This document shows positions 22,421 through 33,358 of a stretch of DNA of 64,000 bases, piece after piece (the stretch's first letter is position 1; the number at the start of each line of letters is the position of its first letter). The DNA lies in the NCBI RefSeq assembly GCF_001659605.2, contig NC_035170.2, positions 17,126,265 to 17,190,264 of the forward strand, given 5' to 3'. Position numbers and translations under genes: made by a program. This DNA is from Manihot esculenta (Eukaryota > Streptophyta > Magnoliopsida > Malpighiales > Euphorbiaceae). Under the pieces are notes generated by a model. It saw nothing but the letters and a program-made list of their open reading frames with translations, searched no databases and had not been told where the DNA came from.

Positions 22421-25400
22421 ATGGCAGAAACCACAACCATGACCTTTCTGCTGCTCCTATTGCTTCTCTCACCCTTGTCCTCCACCGCCTCGATGGGAGC
22501 CTACCCCATAATCCCTGGCACATCGGATACCTGTGTCTTCGCTTCCCTTTTCGATGACCTGAAACCAGTTCGTCGCGAAGTCTATGGCGACGGAAGAATC
22601 ATTGACATCACTCACCGGTACACGACCGACATGCCGTCATGGGGATCGGAGAACGGGCTGGGGCAGTTCCTTTGGCTCCCATCGAGCATGAAAAACGGCT
22701 CTCTCGCTAACAATTCCCAGATGAAGCTTCCCACCCACACTGGTACCCATGTCGACGCTCCTGGACACGTTTACGATCAATATTTCGATGCAGGATTCGA
22801 TGTTGATACTCTTGACCTTGAAGTGCTTAATGGTATTAATAATAATAGCAATTGTTAATCGGGATTTGTGGTTTTACTCATTTATGAATGCTATTTGTTC
22901 GATGAAAGTACTCAGTTTATTAGTACCACATCAGTTCTTTGCTTTGTTCCATTTTACTGCAATTATATGCTGGGTTTTATTTATTTTTGTTTATTTCAAC
23001 AGGTCCTGGGCTGTTAGTTGATGTTCCAAGGAATTCCAACATAACTGGTACGTTCTTTTCTTTTTTCTTTTTTTTTTTTTTTTTTTCTCTAGACAAAAAA
23101 AATCACTTTATTGTTACCAGTGAAGGGTAACCCAGTTGGCTTGTCGTTGCAGCTCAGTGTGAGTGCTGATTTTTGTGCTAGTAGAAAGATTGCCTCGGTT
23201 GACGTGTTTGTTATTAGTAATTATAGACGCTGGAACTACCAAGAATACGACTAGCAGATGTGTGATATGTTTTAGTATTTATTTCCTTGCAAGTCTCTGC
23301 CTCAGCTTAGATTTGTTGCTGGTTAGCTCACTTATTATGACATAAATATGAATAATTGCCATTAGTTTTTCTTAGTAATCATCCTTTGTTGTTGTTGCTG
23401 TTTTTCCTTTTTCTGCCCTTTTCTTTTGTTCTCTTGTCGGGTTCATGTGCTTTGTCAGTGTACTCTTGTTGGGTTAATTCGCTTTGTCAGTGTCACTATT
23501 TTTGTTTTCCACTTCATCTTCTTGGAAATTCAATAATACAGTCTGTGTCATACAGCGGAAGTTATGAAGTCCTTAAACATTCCCAGGGGAGTACGCCGTG
23601 TGCTTTTCAGAACACTAAACACTGACAGGTAAAAAATCTTCCACACGTTGACTTGTTGAGTTCATTAATGACTTGTGCAAATTTACTGCAATTAGTCCTA
23701 CCATTATATGGGAACGTAATAAGTTAACAATTTATTGAAATATGTAAGACTGAACATTAAGTTTTTGGAATTATCATAAAGTTCTGAATGAGGATGAGGC
23801 TGACCAGGTTTTGTAAGTGGCAACAGCCGAGGGTGATGTTCTGGTTTTCCACAATAAACTTACTCTTGAGGAAAATTTTATGATGATATCACAATTTTTA
23901 ATTATCCACTTGTAGACTGCTTTTTTTTTTTTTTGTCTTTCTATTGATTTTTTTTTTTCAATTCAAAGAATGGATGCAACTTGTCAACATGAACCCTGTC
24001 TGAACAAAATTTAATTTAATCTCAGGAAGCTTATGTTTAAAAATCAGTTTGATACAAGCTATGTGGGATTCACAAAGGATGGAGCACAATGGTTAGTAGA
24101 GAACACTGACATCAAGTTGGTTGGTAAGCTATATTAACCTTCAACAATTTTTATCTATGTATGAATATATTTCAGCCTTTTTTTTTCCTGCACTGCATAG
24201 ATGCCTAAAATACTTGTATGACAAAGGCATTAATTCTTTCCTAGCTGAATATTTTGTAAACTTGTTTGATCATTTCCTTTGAAACAATGTACTAACTTTT
24301 GGATTCTGGCATCATCATTATGAAAATACTCATGATAGATTGTAGAACCTAAAGTGGTTTTTTGTACGAAGTTATCATATGTGAAATCTTTGATGAAAAG
24401 AAGAAAAAGAGAGCAGAAGATTTGAGAGAAAATACTTGATTATTCCCCTCAAGCCAATTGGGGTATATATACTACTTACAAGAGTACATACTAGGTAAAA
24501 AAATAATTTAATTCTCTAATTATAGCCTAATTATATCCCAATCATATCACACAATTATCAATACAAATCTAGGCTATTTACAGAAATAATCTCAACACTC
24601 CCCCTCAAGCTGGAGCGTACATATCATATGCTCCAAGCTTGTTACAAATATACTCGATTCGTGGTCCTCGAAGTGATTTTGTGAAAATATCAGCTAGTTG
24701 ATAATTTGAGTTGACAAAGCTAGTAGAAATGCATCCAGACTCAATCTTTTGCCTAATAAAGTGGCAATCCACCTCTATATGCTTTGTCCTCTCATGAAAA
24801 ATTGGATTTGATGCAATATGGAGGGCAGCTTGATTATCACATATCAACTTCATTTGGTCAGTATCTCTATATTTCAATTCCTGAAGGAGTTGCTTCAACC
24901 AGATGAGTTTGCATGTTGCTAAAGCCATAGCTCGATATTCTGCTTCTGCACTTGATTTTGCAACCACACTCTGTTTTTTACTTTTCTAGGATACGAGATT
25001 CCCTCCAATCATAATACAATATCCTGAAGTAGATTGTCTATCTGAAGGGGAACCTGCTCAATCTGCATTAGAATAGCCAACAATTTATGAGTGACCCTTG
25101 TCCTCATAGAGTAGACTTTGTCCTGAAGCTCTTTTGATATATCTAAGAATGCGAATGACTGCATCCCAGTGACTACTGTATGGAGTTTGAAGAAATTGAC
25201 TAACCATAATTACAGCAAAGGAAATATCTGATCGTGTGATAGTGAGATAATTGAGCTTGCCGACTAATCTTTTGTATCTAGCAGGATATTTAAGTGGCTC
25301 CCCCTGTTCAGGAACAAGCTTAACATTTGGATTCATGGGAGTGTCCACAGGTCTACAGTCTAACATGCCTATTTCTTCCAATATATCCAAAGCATATTTC

Positions 25401-28400
25401 CGTTGAGAAATTGCAATACCTATTTTAGACTGTGCCACTTCAATTCCCAAGAAATATTTCAGTTTCCCCAGATCTTTAGTTTGGAAATGACTAAACAAAT
25501 GTTGTTTAAGCTGAGAGATTCCATCATGATCATTTCCTATAATGACAATATCATCAACATAGATCACCAAGTAGATGCATCTATCACCAGTATAACGAAA
25601 AAATACGTAATGATTAGAATTACTTCGAGACATTCTAAACTGTTGATCTACAGTGCTAAATCGTCCAAACCATGCTCTTGGAGACTGTTTTAGCCCATAC
25701 AAAGAGCGTCGAAGACGATATACTAAGCCTGACTCCCCCTGAGCAACAAACCCTGGAGGTTGCTCCATATAAACTTCTTCAGCGAGCTCTCCATGAAGAA
25801 AGACATTTTTAATGTCCAGTTGATGCAGGGTCCAGTGATTAATTGCAGCCAATGAGATAAGGAGGCGAATAGAAGCTATTTTGGCTACAGGAGAGAAAGT
25901 ATCACTGTAATCAAGTCCAAAAATCTGTGTGTAACCTTTAGCTACAAGGCGAGCTTTAAGGCGATCAATTTTGCCTTCAGGTCCCACCTTAACTGTGTAA
26001 ACTTATCGACAACTAACAGTAGAGTTACCAGGTGGTAAGGATACTAGTTCCCAAGTTCCATTGTTATGCGGAGCAGTCATTTCCTCAACCATGGCATTAC
26101 ACTAATCAGGATGATCCAATGCTTCTCTAATTGTCTTGGGTATGGAGACAGCAGACACAGCAGAGACAAAAGTATAATAGGAAGGAGACAAATAATGGTA
26201 ACTCACAAAATTATAAATGGGATGAGAATTTCGAGAAGAGCGAATACCTTTACGAAGAGCAAGAGGAGGAGTAGCTACTATTGTTGAAGGCATGACCGAA
26301 GTAGGTGATGACAGAACAGGAGGTGAGTCATTAGGAGTACCTGCATTAGGGAGAGAAATGTCATTGTTATTAGCATATGGGTGAGACCGACGTGTATAGA
26401 CCTGAAGAGGTGGCATAGGAGTGGGAGATGTACACACTTGCGGCAAAGAAGAAATAGGAGTCGGAGGTACAGGCAAAGCGCTATGGACAAAAGTTTTGTG
26501 TGTTGGACTAGAAGAAAAGTAAGGAGAGGTTTCAAAAAAGATGACATCTACAGACACAAAATATTTATTAGTAGTACGATCATAGAATTTGTAACCTTTT
26601 TGAAGCCGTGAATAGCCGAGAAAGACACATTTAACTGATTTGGGTTGGAGTTTGTCTTTGCCAGGAGTATGATCATGAACAAAGCATATACATCCGAAAA
26701 TATGCAGAGACAACTGGGTGGAATTTTGGTTAGGAAATAGGACAGAATGAGGACTTTGATGCTGCAAAACAGAGGAAGGCATTCGGTTAATCAAGTAACA
26801 GGCGGTGAGGACAGCTTCCCCCCAAAAACGCAACGGAACATTGTGATGTAGGAGTAAAGTGTGAGCTGTTTCAATTAAATGCTGATTTTTCCGCTCGGCA
26901 ACTTCATTTTATTGTGGGGTATAAGAGCAAGAAGTTTGGTGAGTAATATCCTGAGTAGACAAGAAATGAGTGAATGAGGAAGACAAATATTCTCATGTAT
27001 TATCATTTCGCAGTATCTTAATGCGAATTGATTATGGATTTCAGTATAAAACTTTCGAAAAATGGGGAACAAATCAGAATGATTCTTCATTAGAAAAAGC
27101 CAAGTGCAACGAGAATAGTTATCAATAAAGGTAACAAAATATTGAAATCCCAGAGTTGTACTAACCCGACTTGGACCCCAAATATTCGAATGAACAATGT
27201 CAAATATAGAACTGGCCCTATTATTGATTCGCTTGGGAAAAGAAGCTCGAGTTTGCTTCCCGAGTTGACAAGACTCACATTCTAAAGAAGGCAAGGAAAA
27301 GAGGCTAGAAATCAATTTTTGTAACTTGTTCAGACTTGGATGTCCCCAACGACTATGAATGAGTTCAGCGGAGGTGGAAGACACAAAAGCAATTGGAGAG
27401 TTAGAAGTAGAAAAATAGTACAATCCTTGTGACTCATATTCTGCTTCAATCATCTTTCCAGTACTCCTGTCCATACAACCTAATCTTTGTTAGCAAATTG
27501 ACTAAAGATCTTTACTTTCAGGGGTAAATAAAACATTAGTCAAGGGGATAGAAGGAAGGAGATATACGTTACCGATCCCTTTAACTTGAGTTTGTGAACC
27601 ATTAGCTAAGAAGGTGAAACAAGAGTAGAGAAAAGAGAGGAATTACTAGAGATATGATCAGAAGCACCAGAGTCGAGGATCCATGAACCAATGGGTAAAG
27701 ACTTGGTTAGATAAGTAAAAGAATTACCAGAATGGGCAATATTTGATTGGGCCATGGAGACTGAATCTGAATCTGCCAAAAAAGAAGGATCTACGCCTGT
27801 GAACAGTAAATCCGACATTAGATGGGCTGGGCAAGCGATCGGACCTACTGGGCTAGAGTCGCTGGTGCAAGGCGATGCTAGAGGAAGAGTCGCTGGCGTG
27901 AAACGGTCGCCGGAGGATGGTGCACGCGTTCGTGCGTGGCTGGAGGGCGTGTGAAGGCGGGCTGAACAAGCGATCGGACCTGCTGGGCTGGAGTCGCCGG
28001 CACCGGGCGATGTTGGAGGAAGAATCGCCAGCATGGAGAATGGGCTGCGTGTGGCCGGAGACAGGCTGCTTGAGGTGGCACGTGGGGCTGGATCTGGAGA
28101 CGGTGCTTCACCAGAAAGCAGATTGGAAGCCGGCGTGGAGAATGGGCTGCGTGTGGCTGGAGACAGGCTGCTTGGGGAGGCGCATGGGGCCGGATCTGGA
28201 GACAGTGCTTCACCGGAAAGCAGATCGGAAGCCGGCGTGGAGAATGGGCTGGGTATGATACCATGAAATCTTTGATGAAAAAAGAAAAAAAGAGCAGAAG
28301 ATTTGAGAGAAAATACTTGATTATTCCCCTCAATCCAATTGGGGTATGTATACTACTTACAAGAGTACATACTAGATAAGAAAATAAATTAATTTCCTAA

Positions 28401-31143
28401 TTATAGTCTAATTATATCCCAATCATATCACACAGTTATTAGTACAAATCTAGGCTATTTACAGAAATAATCTCAACAATATGCAACCATTCGAAATTAT
28501 GTTTTTTGATGAATTATATTGATCATTGTATTGTTTAGGAATTTGTACAAAATCCAAATGAAAAGAACAGAGAAATTCTTCTATTAACTTCTTGAGTGAA
28601 AGCAAATGCTAACCAATTAGCTAAAGGCATCAGCAAGAACAAACAAAATAAAATGTATAAGGAACATAATAAAGAAACTAACCAATTCGGCAGGAGCAAC
28701 ACTCTGCTCCCGAGGCCTCAATGCAGAATTTCAGGATACAAGTTATAACCCCCCCCCCTCCCCCCCAATATTCCTAATTCCCTTTTTCATTTATATTGCA
28801 TTTTGTTTCCCTAACAAACAATATTTCTATCTTTTGTATTATCTAACAAACTGAAGTTAATCCTCTTTAACCAACAAATTCCTCTTCCTTTGTTGTTATT
28901 TTTAGCTGATCCTCCTGCTGGTGATTGGTTGGTATCTCTTCTTTTCTTCTTCTGTAATATACTTTGACTTGCCTCGGCCATTACCTTCTGCTGATTCTTT
29001 GTCTTGATCTATAACAATCACAAACCAAAAAAATAAAAGGCTCTAAGCTGTCTTGAATACAACAGATTGGGATGAATAATATTTTGGTACAAAAAGCAAT
29101 ATATTTGTGTGACTTGATTCCAACCAATGGAGCAGGTTGAATAATTTACTCCACATTTTATATGTATTTGTATAATTGAGCATTTACTAACACTTCAATA
29201 GTTAACCAATTATTGGGTTAACAACGTTATGAAAGCTGTGTGATTATAGAAGTTCGTTGATAGAGAGTGGAGATCTGTAACAGAATCAATCATTAATGTC
29301 TTTTCACTCCCATTGAGGCTTAAAACTCATACAACATCATAGAGTGTAATATATGGGACTTCATGTTTTATGGTTTTTAATATTTATTGGTCTATTTTCT
29401 ATGCATTTCACGTTTTCTTCAGTTTAACATCTAAGCAAGGTGAAAAGATTGTGATTTAGAGTGACAACATGATGAGAACAATAATTCACATAAGCACCAC
29501 TGCTGTGTAGCTGATGACCTGGCTTGTTAACCACTTGAAGTTGACATGGTTATTGCATTTAGGCAATGGTGAAGTAGACAACTTTGCAAGATCTTTTGTC
29601 ATTGTAAGGGATGACCTTGATTCATTAGCATCTTAAACTCTTTAGACATGGATGGTCTACCTGATCCCATGTCCTGATGGAAGCTTTTGACAGAAATTGC
29701 AAGATAAATTGTTTATTAATAATCCATCTTCTTTTTTCACTGCACATGCCCTTGTGGCGTTTCTAAGAAATACCATTTAGTCTCAATTGGTTATGGCTAC
29801 ACAAAAAAGCCATATCATTAGAATGTTCCTTCCCCTGGCAGGGTACGTCTTCCTATTTTTCTCTTTTGCACCCCAGCTCCAAGCCAAGAGTAGATATCTG
29901 CTCTAACCTGTGGATGTTATAGCTTTCAACCATGCCTGGCGGTTGAAAGCACATGCAGTATTTTGTTTGGCAAGTTAATGTATACAAGCAATATCAACTG
30001 TGCTTTTCATTTGCATTTGATCAAAATTGGTGCGTAAAGTTATTATTTTTGTTTACTAGAGAAGCATAATTTGTGCACTCATTTAGTCATTAAGTGTTTA
30101 TTGGAGAAAAAATTATGAAGAGCTGGAAGCTGAAAGACATGACTACTGCTTTTGATTTCCTGGCTGTCCACTGCTGACATATGATCTACATCTTCAAAGA
30201 CGTAAAAAAAATTGAATAGACTGTTCTTCGTGCCAAGAAGCCAAGGGTGCTCTGTTGTAGTACCCATTGGTGCATTATTAGTGGTGGCTGGCTTGGTCCT
30301 ATGTTCAGTTCATTTTCTCAACAGAATTTTTAGACCTATAGATTGCCAAACCATATTGTAACCTGAATTTCTTTCTAAATACATCAAAGTCGTAATAGTT
30401 CTGTCCCATCTCTAGTAGTAGGGTTTTTTAGTGTATATGGTATTTACATTTATGGTATTCTCATTTTCAGTTTATATGTGAGTGTATTGCAAACTTAATT
30501 TGGCATTAACAATTTTTTATCTGTTGTCAATTGTAGGAATTGATTACTTATCTGTTGCTGCCTGGACTGATTTGATTCCATCTCACCTTGTCTTTCTAGA
30601 GAGCAGGGTAAGAATTCTTGTCCAGTGATTAGAGGATCTGTATCTTTGAGTATTTTATAGTCTTTTAATCATTGCCTGTTCTCTTTTTATGAGTTCAATA
30701 AACAGCATAATCAAATGATGCTTCAACTTTCAGTTTCGCTGAGTAGGATTCTTCTGCTGGACCAATTATAAACTTAAAATGAGTGCAACCAATTTAGCTT
30801 ATTTGTATAGAAGAGAACTAAGGTGGGATTTTTCGTAGTTGAGATTGAGATGGAGCTATGGTCACGTGGTTTAACTTTTTCTACTCAAAAGTGACTGACA
30901 CTGTCAGCCGAATGAAATTTCTATTGAAATTCCAATACAAGTATTTGTATTCAGTGAGAAGTAAAATATGCATAGACAAAGGCTACATTCAACACTGACA
31001 ATGCTTGTATGCTTCAGGAAATCATTCTTGTGGAAGCCTTAAAACTTGATAACGTTCAACCTGGAATATATTCTATCCATTGCTTACCTCTAAGGTTGCT
31101 TGGTGCTGAGGGATCTCCAATAAGATGTATTCTCATCAAATAA
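22421..31143 (+). CDS. Cyclase-family / kynurenine-formamidase-like protein, 6 exons
   Basis: The exons read as 22421-22832, 23003-23047, 23556-23628, 24026-24123, 30537-30607 and 31018-31143, all with GT-AG borders and a continuous frame of 274 aa. Residues 8-24 form a hydrophobic signal peptide, suggesting a secreted or endomembrane protein. The family metal-binding signature [11 protein letters not shown] is at residues 106-116, with ligands expected at H106, H110, D112 and H116. Later blocks [24 protein letters not shown] and [18 protein letters not shown] fit plant CYCLASE proteins such as Arabidopsis At4g34180. Bacterial relatives hydrolyse N-formylkynurenine; the plant substrate is less certain. 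ATG 22421 is chosen because upstream frame only offers a GTG. Intron 4 (6.4 kb) holds a copia element and no exon is hit. Exon borders are by eye. Confidence 0.9.
24382..24597 (-). repeat. Copia 3' LTR
   Basis: 216 bp, starting TGAAATCTTTGATGAAAAG and ending AATCTCAACA on +. It is the 3' LTR because the coding strand is minus. The polypurine tract (CTCCCCCTCAA on +) adjoins it at 24598. Confidence 0.9.
24605..27710 (-). pseudogene. Decayed copia pol (protease, integrase, RT, RNase H)
   Basis: Read on the minus strand. The protease motif [13 protein letters not shown] is near 27690-27650. The integrase zinc-binding part [21 protein letters not shown] is near 27360-27250, followed by its core ([11 protein letters not shown]) and C-terminal part (26833-26102). 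Reverse transcriptase (25987-25085) keeps [16 protein letters not shown] and the catalytic [11 protein letters not shown]. RNase H (24967-24605) keeps SSAEAEYRA and [12 protein letters not shown]. Stops or shifts occur near 27480, 26880, 26100 and 25085-24967, so no full polyprotein exists. Confidence 0.9.
27830..28260. repeat. GC-rich tandem repeats in place of copia gag
   Basis: Two unit types are seen. A unit of about 135 bp starts AGCGATCGGACCT near 27834 and 27969. A 102-bp unit starts GCGTGGAGAATGGGCTG near 28031, 28133 and 28235. They lie between the primer site and protease, where gag is expected. Translated on the minus strand they give only proline/histidine-rich sequence. Confidence 0.75.
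28251..28263 (-). other. Primer-binding site of copia element
   Basis: On the minus strand TGGTATCATACCC adjoins the 5' LTR. The first eight bases match the initiator tRNA-Met site TGGTATCA; the rest has drifted. Confidence 0.7.
28264..28478 (-). repeat. Copia 5' LTR
   Basis: 215 bp, the same ends as 24382-24597 with scattered substitutions and small indels. It is the 5' LTR on the coding (minus) strand because the primer site adjoins it. Confidence 0.9.
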
Positions 31144-32280
31144 TTATTTTTCACTGTGAGTGTTTTTTTTTTTTTTTTTCTGTAAATATCTTTAAGTTGC
31201 ATATTTTTGTTGGAGCCACATTAATTTTACAGGATGCAAATCCAGGATTCAAGCCAAATAATTTTTTTTTTTTTTTCAATTTCTGTTTTAACTTCTGCTG
31301 TGATTGCTGTTGTTGAGTGACGCTGGTTAATTTCTTGCAGGCACAATGATGCCCCTAGGAGTGAAGAGCAGAATAAGACGGTGTAAAATGGGACTATAAA
31401 TTATCACAAGGAGAGATGCTATTTGAATGTGTTGTTATGGTGTGTGAGCTTATTAGCAACCTGGTACTTGAGAATTATCTTAAATTTGGCCTTTAGATTG
31501 GATCCAAGCTGCGGATGCAAAAGTATCGTAATAAGCAATATTTTATTTTTGAGTAAAATTTTTTTGCCATCAAACTTGCTTTATGTTTATCAATTTATTT
31601 GGAATTATATTTTCTTATAAAAATCATTTACAATCAATATGTTTAGTTAAACAAGCCAAAATTTAAGCTACGTTTTATGTAATATAATTAATTTAAATTT
31701 TCTTTTTCTAAAAAGGAGTTTTAGAAGAGCAATAATATCATAAACCTTTTATTTAATATGATTCATTTTATAAGATTATGAAAAAAATTCAAATGAATTT
31801 TTAGAAAATTATTTAATGAATTTCAGTTTATTGAAATTTAACAAATTTTAATTAACTTTTAAGATTCAAAATAAACAAATAAACTTTTTAAAATAACTAA
31901 TATAATTTACATTAATGTTATTAAAGTTTTCTCTTATATTCAAATAGAATTTTCCATCTTTTTGTAGCATGAATGCAAAGAAAAAATATTACATGATAAA
32001 AGTATTTTTAAAATTTTAGGTTGAAAAGTTTGTTCTTCGATTTTGTGTTGGAAAGTTCGGTCTTCGGTTTTGTGATCAAACGTATATTTAATTTATTTAG
32101 ATGTCTATTTTTAAATATTCACTCTTTTATTTCACTCGATAAAAATATCAAGAGAATAAAATCATAATATATCATTTATTTTATATATAAATATATATTT
32201 TTTAAGTAAGGACAATTAAATATTTCATCGATAAACAATTGTAATTGAGTTGAAGAGGTTTACCCTGCATATGGGAGCAT

Positions 32281-32446
32281 AGATTTTACTGAGTAGAAGT
32301 GAATGTGAATTTTGGATTAGTATTATTAGATTTATTAACTCAAGAAATGGTTTTGAATTATTGGTAGATTTTACCGAGTAGAAGTGAATGTGAATTTTGG
32401 ATTAGTATTATTAGATTTATTAACTCAAGAAATGGTTTTGAATTAT
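32281..32446. repeat. 85-bp tandem duplication
   Basis: AGATTTTACTGAGTAGAAGT at 32281 recurs at 32366 with one change (ACC for ACT). The rest of the unit, through AAGAAATGGTTTTGAATTAT, is repeated without visible change. Confidence 0.85.
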
Positions 32447-33291
32447 TGGTTGAGTGGGTTGCTTTTGCAATTTCAGACATTATTGATTAGATTTTAAAGT
32501 ATTTTATTGCCCTATAAATTGTGTGACCTATTATTTTATAAATTTTATTATTTTTATAGATGTTGAGGGTTATTTTCTGTATTTTCTATTTAGAGAGATT
32601 TTTGATTTTTTATGTTGATATGAAAAAAAATAAAATGGGTTGGAGTGATATTCTTGTCAAGTTAGTGTTTTCTATTTTTTTTTTAAAATTTTCTCCCCTA
32701 TGTATTAAAAAGAAAAAAAATATATTTTTCATTATCATTTGTAAGGTATAAAAAGTGGAGTCTCAAATCCTCCGCCTCTCTATTTACTGTTTTAATATTA
32801 TTCACTCCTATAATGAAAACGGAAAAGAATTCTCGAGCCTTCATTGATAAAAACTATTAAATACTTAATTCATAATATAAAATATTAGCCTTTATTTTTT
32901 TAACGTTTAGAACTTTTAGAAAAATTAGTGATTATAAAATATTTTCTAAATAAAAAAATGAATTATTTAATTTTTTTTAAAAGTTTTTTTTTAAATTTTA
33001 AAAATATTATTAATATTTTTATATATATAAATTTATTAATATTTTTTAAAATTATAATTAAATAATAGAAAATAATTATTTATTTTATAAAAATATTATT
33101 CATAAAAAATATTTTAATATTTTTTGAAGTACAAATATTTTTTGTACAAATATTCGATGGTTAGTATTTAAATCAGTATAATCTTATTTTATTTATTTAT
33201 TTGCTTAGATTCTCAATGACTGAAATAATTATTAATTTGATATGTGAAATATAATTATATCAGAAAGCGAAACGACTACGTTTCTCTGCCT

Positions 33292-33315
33292 CCCTAAACC
33301 CCACCTTCGGGGTTT
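33292..33315 (+). promoter_or_regulatory. Telo-box-like motif and small hairpin near RPB3 start
   Basis: CCCTAAACCCC resembles the plant telo-box common in promoters and leaders of housekeeping genes. AAACCCC (33296-33302) can pair with GGGGTTT (33309-33315) across a 6-nt loop. It lies 44-67 bp before the start codon, probably in the promoter or 5' UTR. Function is inferred. Confidence 0.35.
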
Positions 33316-33358
33316 TAGAGTCGCAAACCCCTGACGTTCCCTTCACCTTCACACAGAA

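Larger units (their letters stand above)
24382..28478 (-). mobile_element. Ty1/copia LTR element in cyclase intron 4 (antisense), gag missing
   Basis: LTRs at 24382-24597 and 28264-28478 (216 and 215 bp) run TGAAATC to CTCAACA and are flanked by the perfect 5-bp duplication ATATG (24377-24381, 28479-28483). On the minus strand the order is primer site, GC-rich tandem repeats, protease ([10 protein letters not shown]), integrase, reverse transcriptase, RNase H: the copia order. There is no recognisable gag. Several stops and frame breaks interrupt pol. The polypurine tract TTGAGGGGGAG sits next to the 3' LTR. It is non-autonomous and old enough for the LTRs to differ at several positions. Confidence 0.92.
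24124..30536 (+). other. Intron 4 of cyclase gene, inflated by a copia element
   Basis: The donor is TTG|GTAAGC and the acceptor is TTGTAG|GAATTG. Removing the element and one target copy leaves about 2.3 kb. The remaining intron (28484-30536) shows no coding or repeat signal apart from a C-rich run at 28749-28767. Confidence 0.8.
31144..33358. other. Intergenic: cyclase 3' UTR to RPB3 5' UTR
   Basis: The interval holds the 3' UTR of the cyclase gene (the region to about 31650 includes T-rich tracts and ATAAAA words), AT-rich spacer DNA and the RPB3 promoter. No further gene was recognised. The two genes are head-to-tail, with about 2.2 kb between stop and start codons. Confidence 0.65.

Noticed and set aside
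28740..28770. C-rich run as a G-quadruplex regulator
   Set aside because: It is two short homopolymer-like C runs in an intron without the spacing needed to argue for a specific structure.
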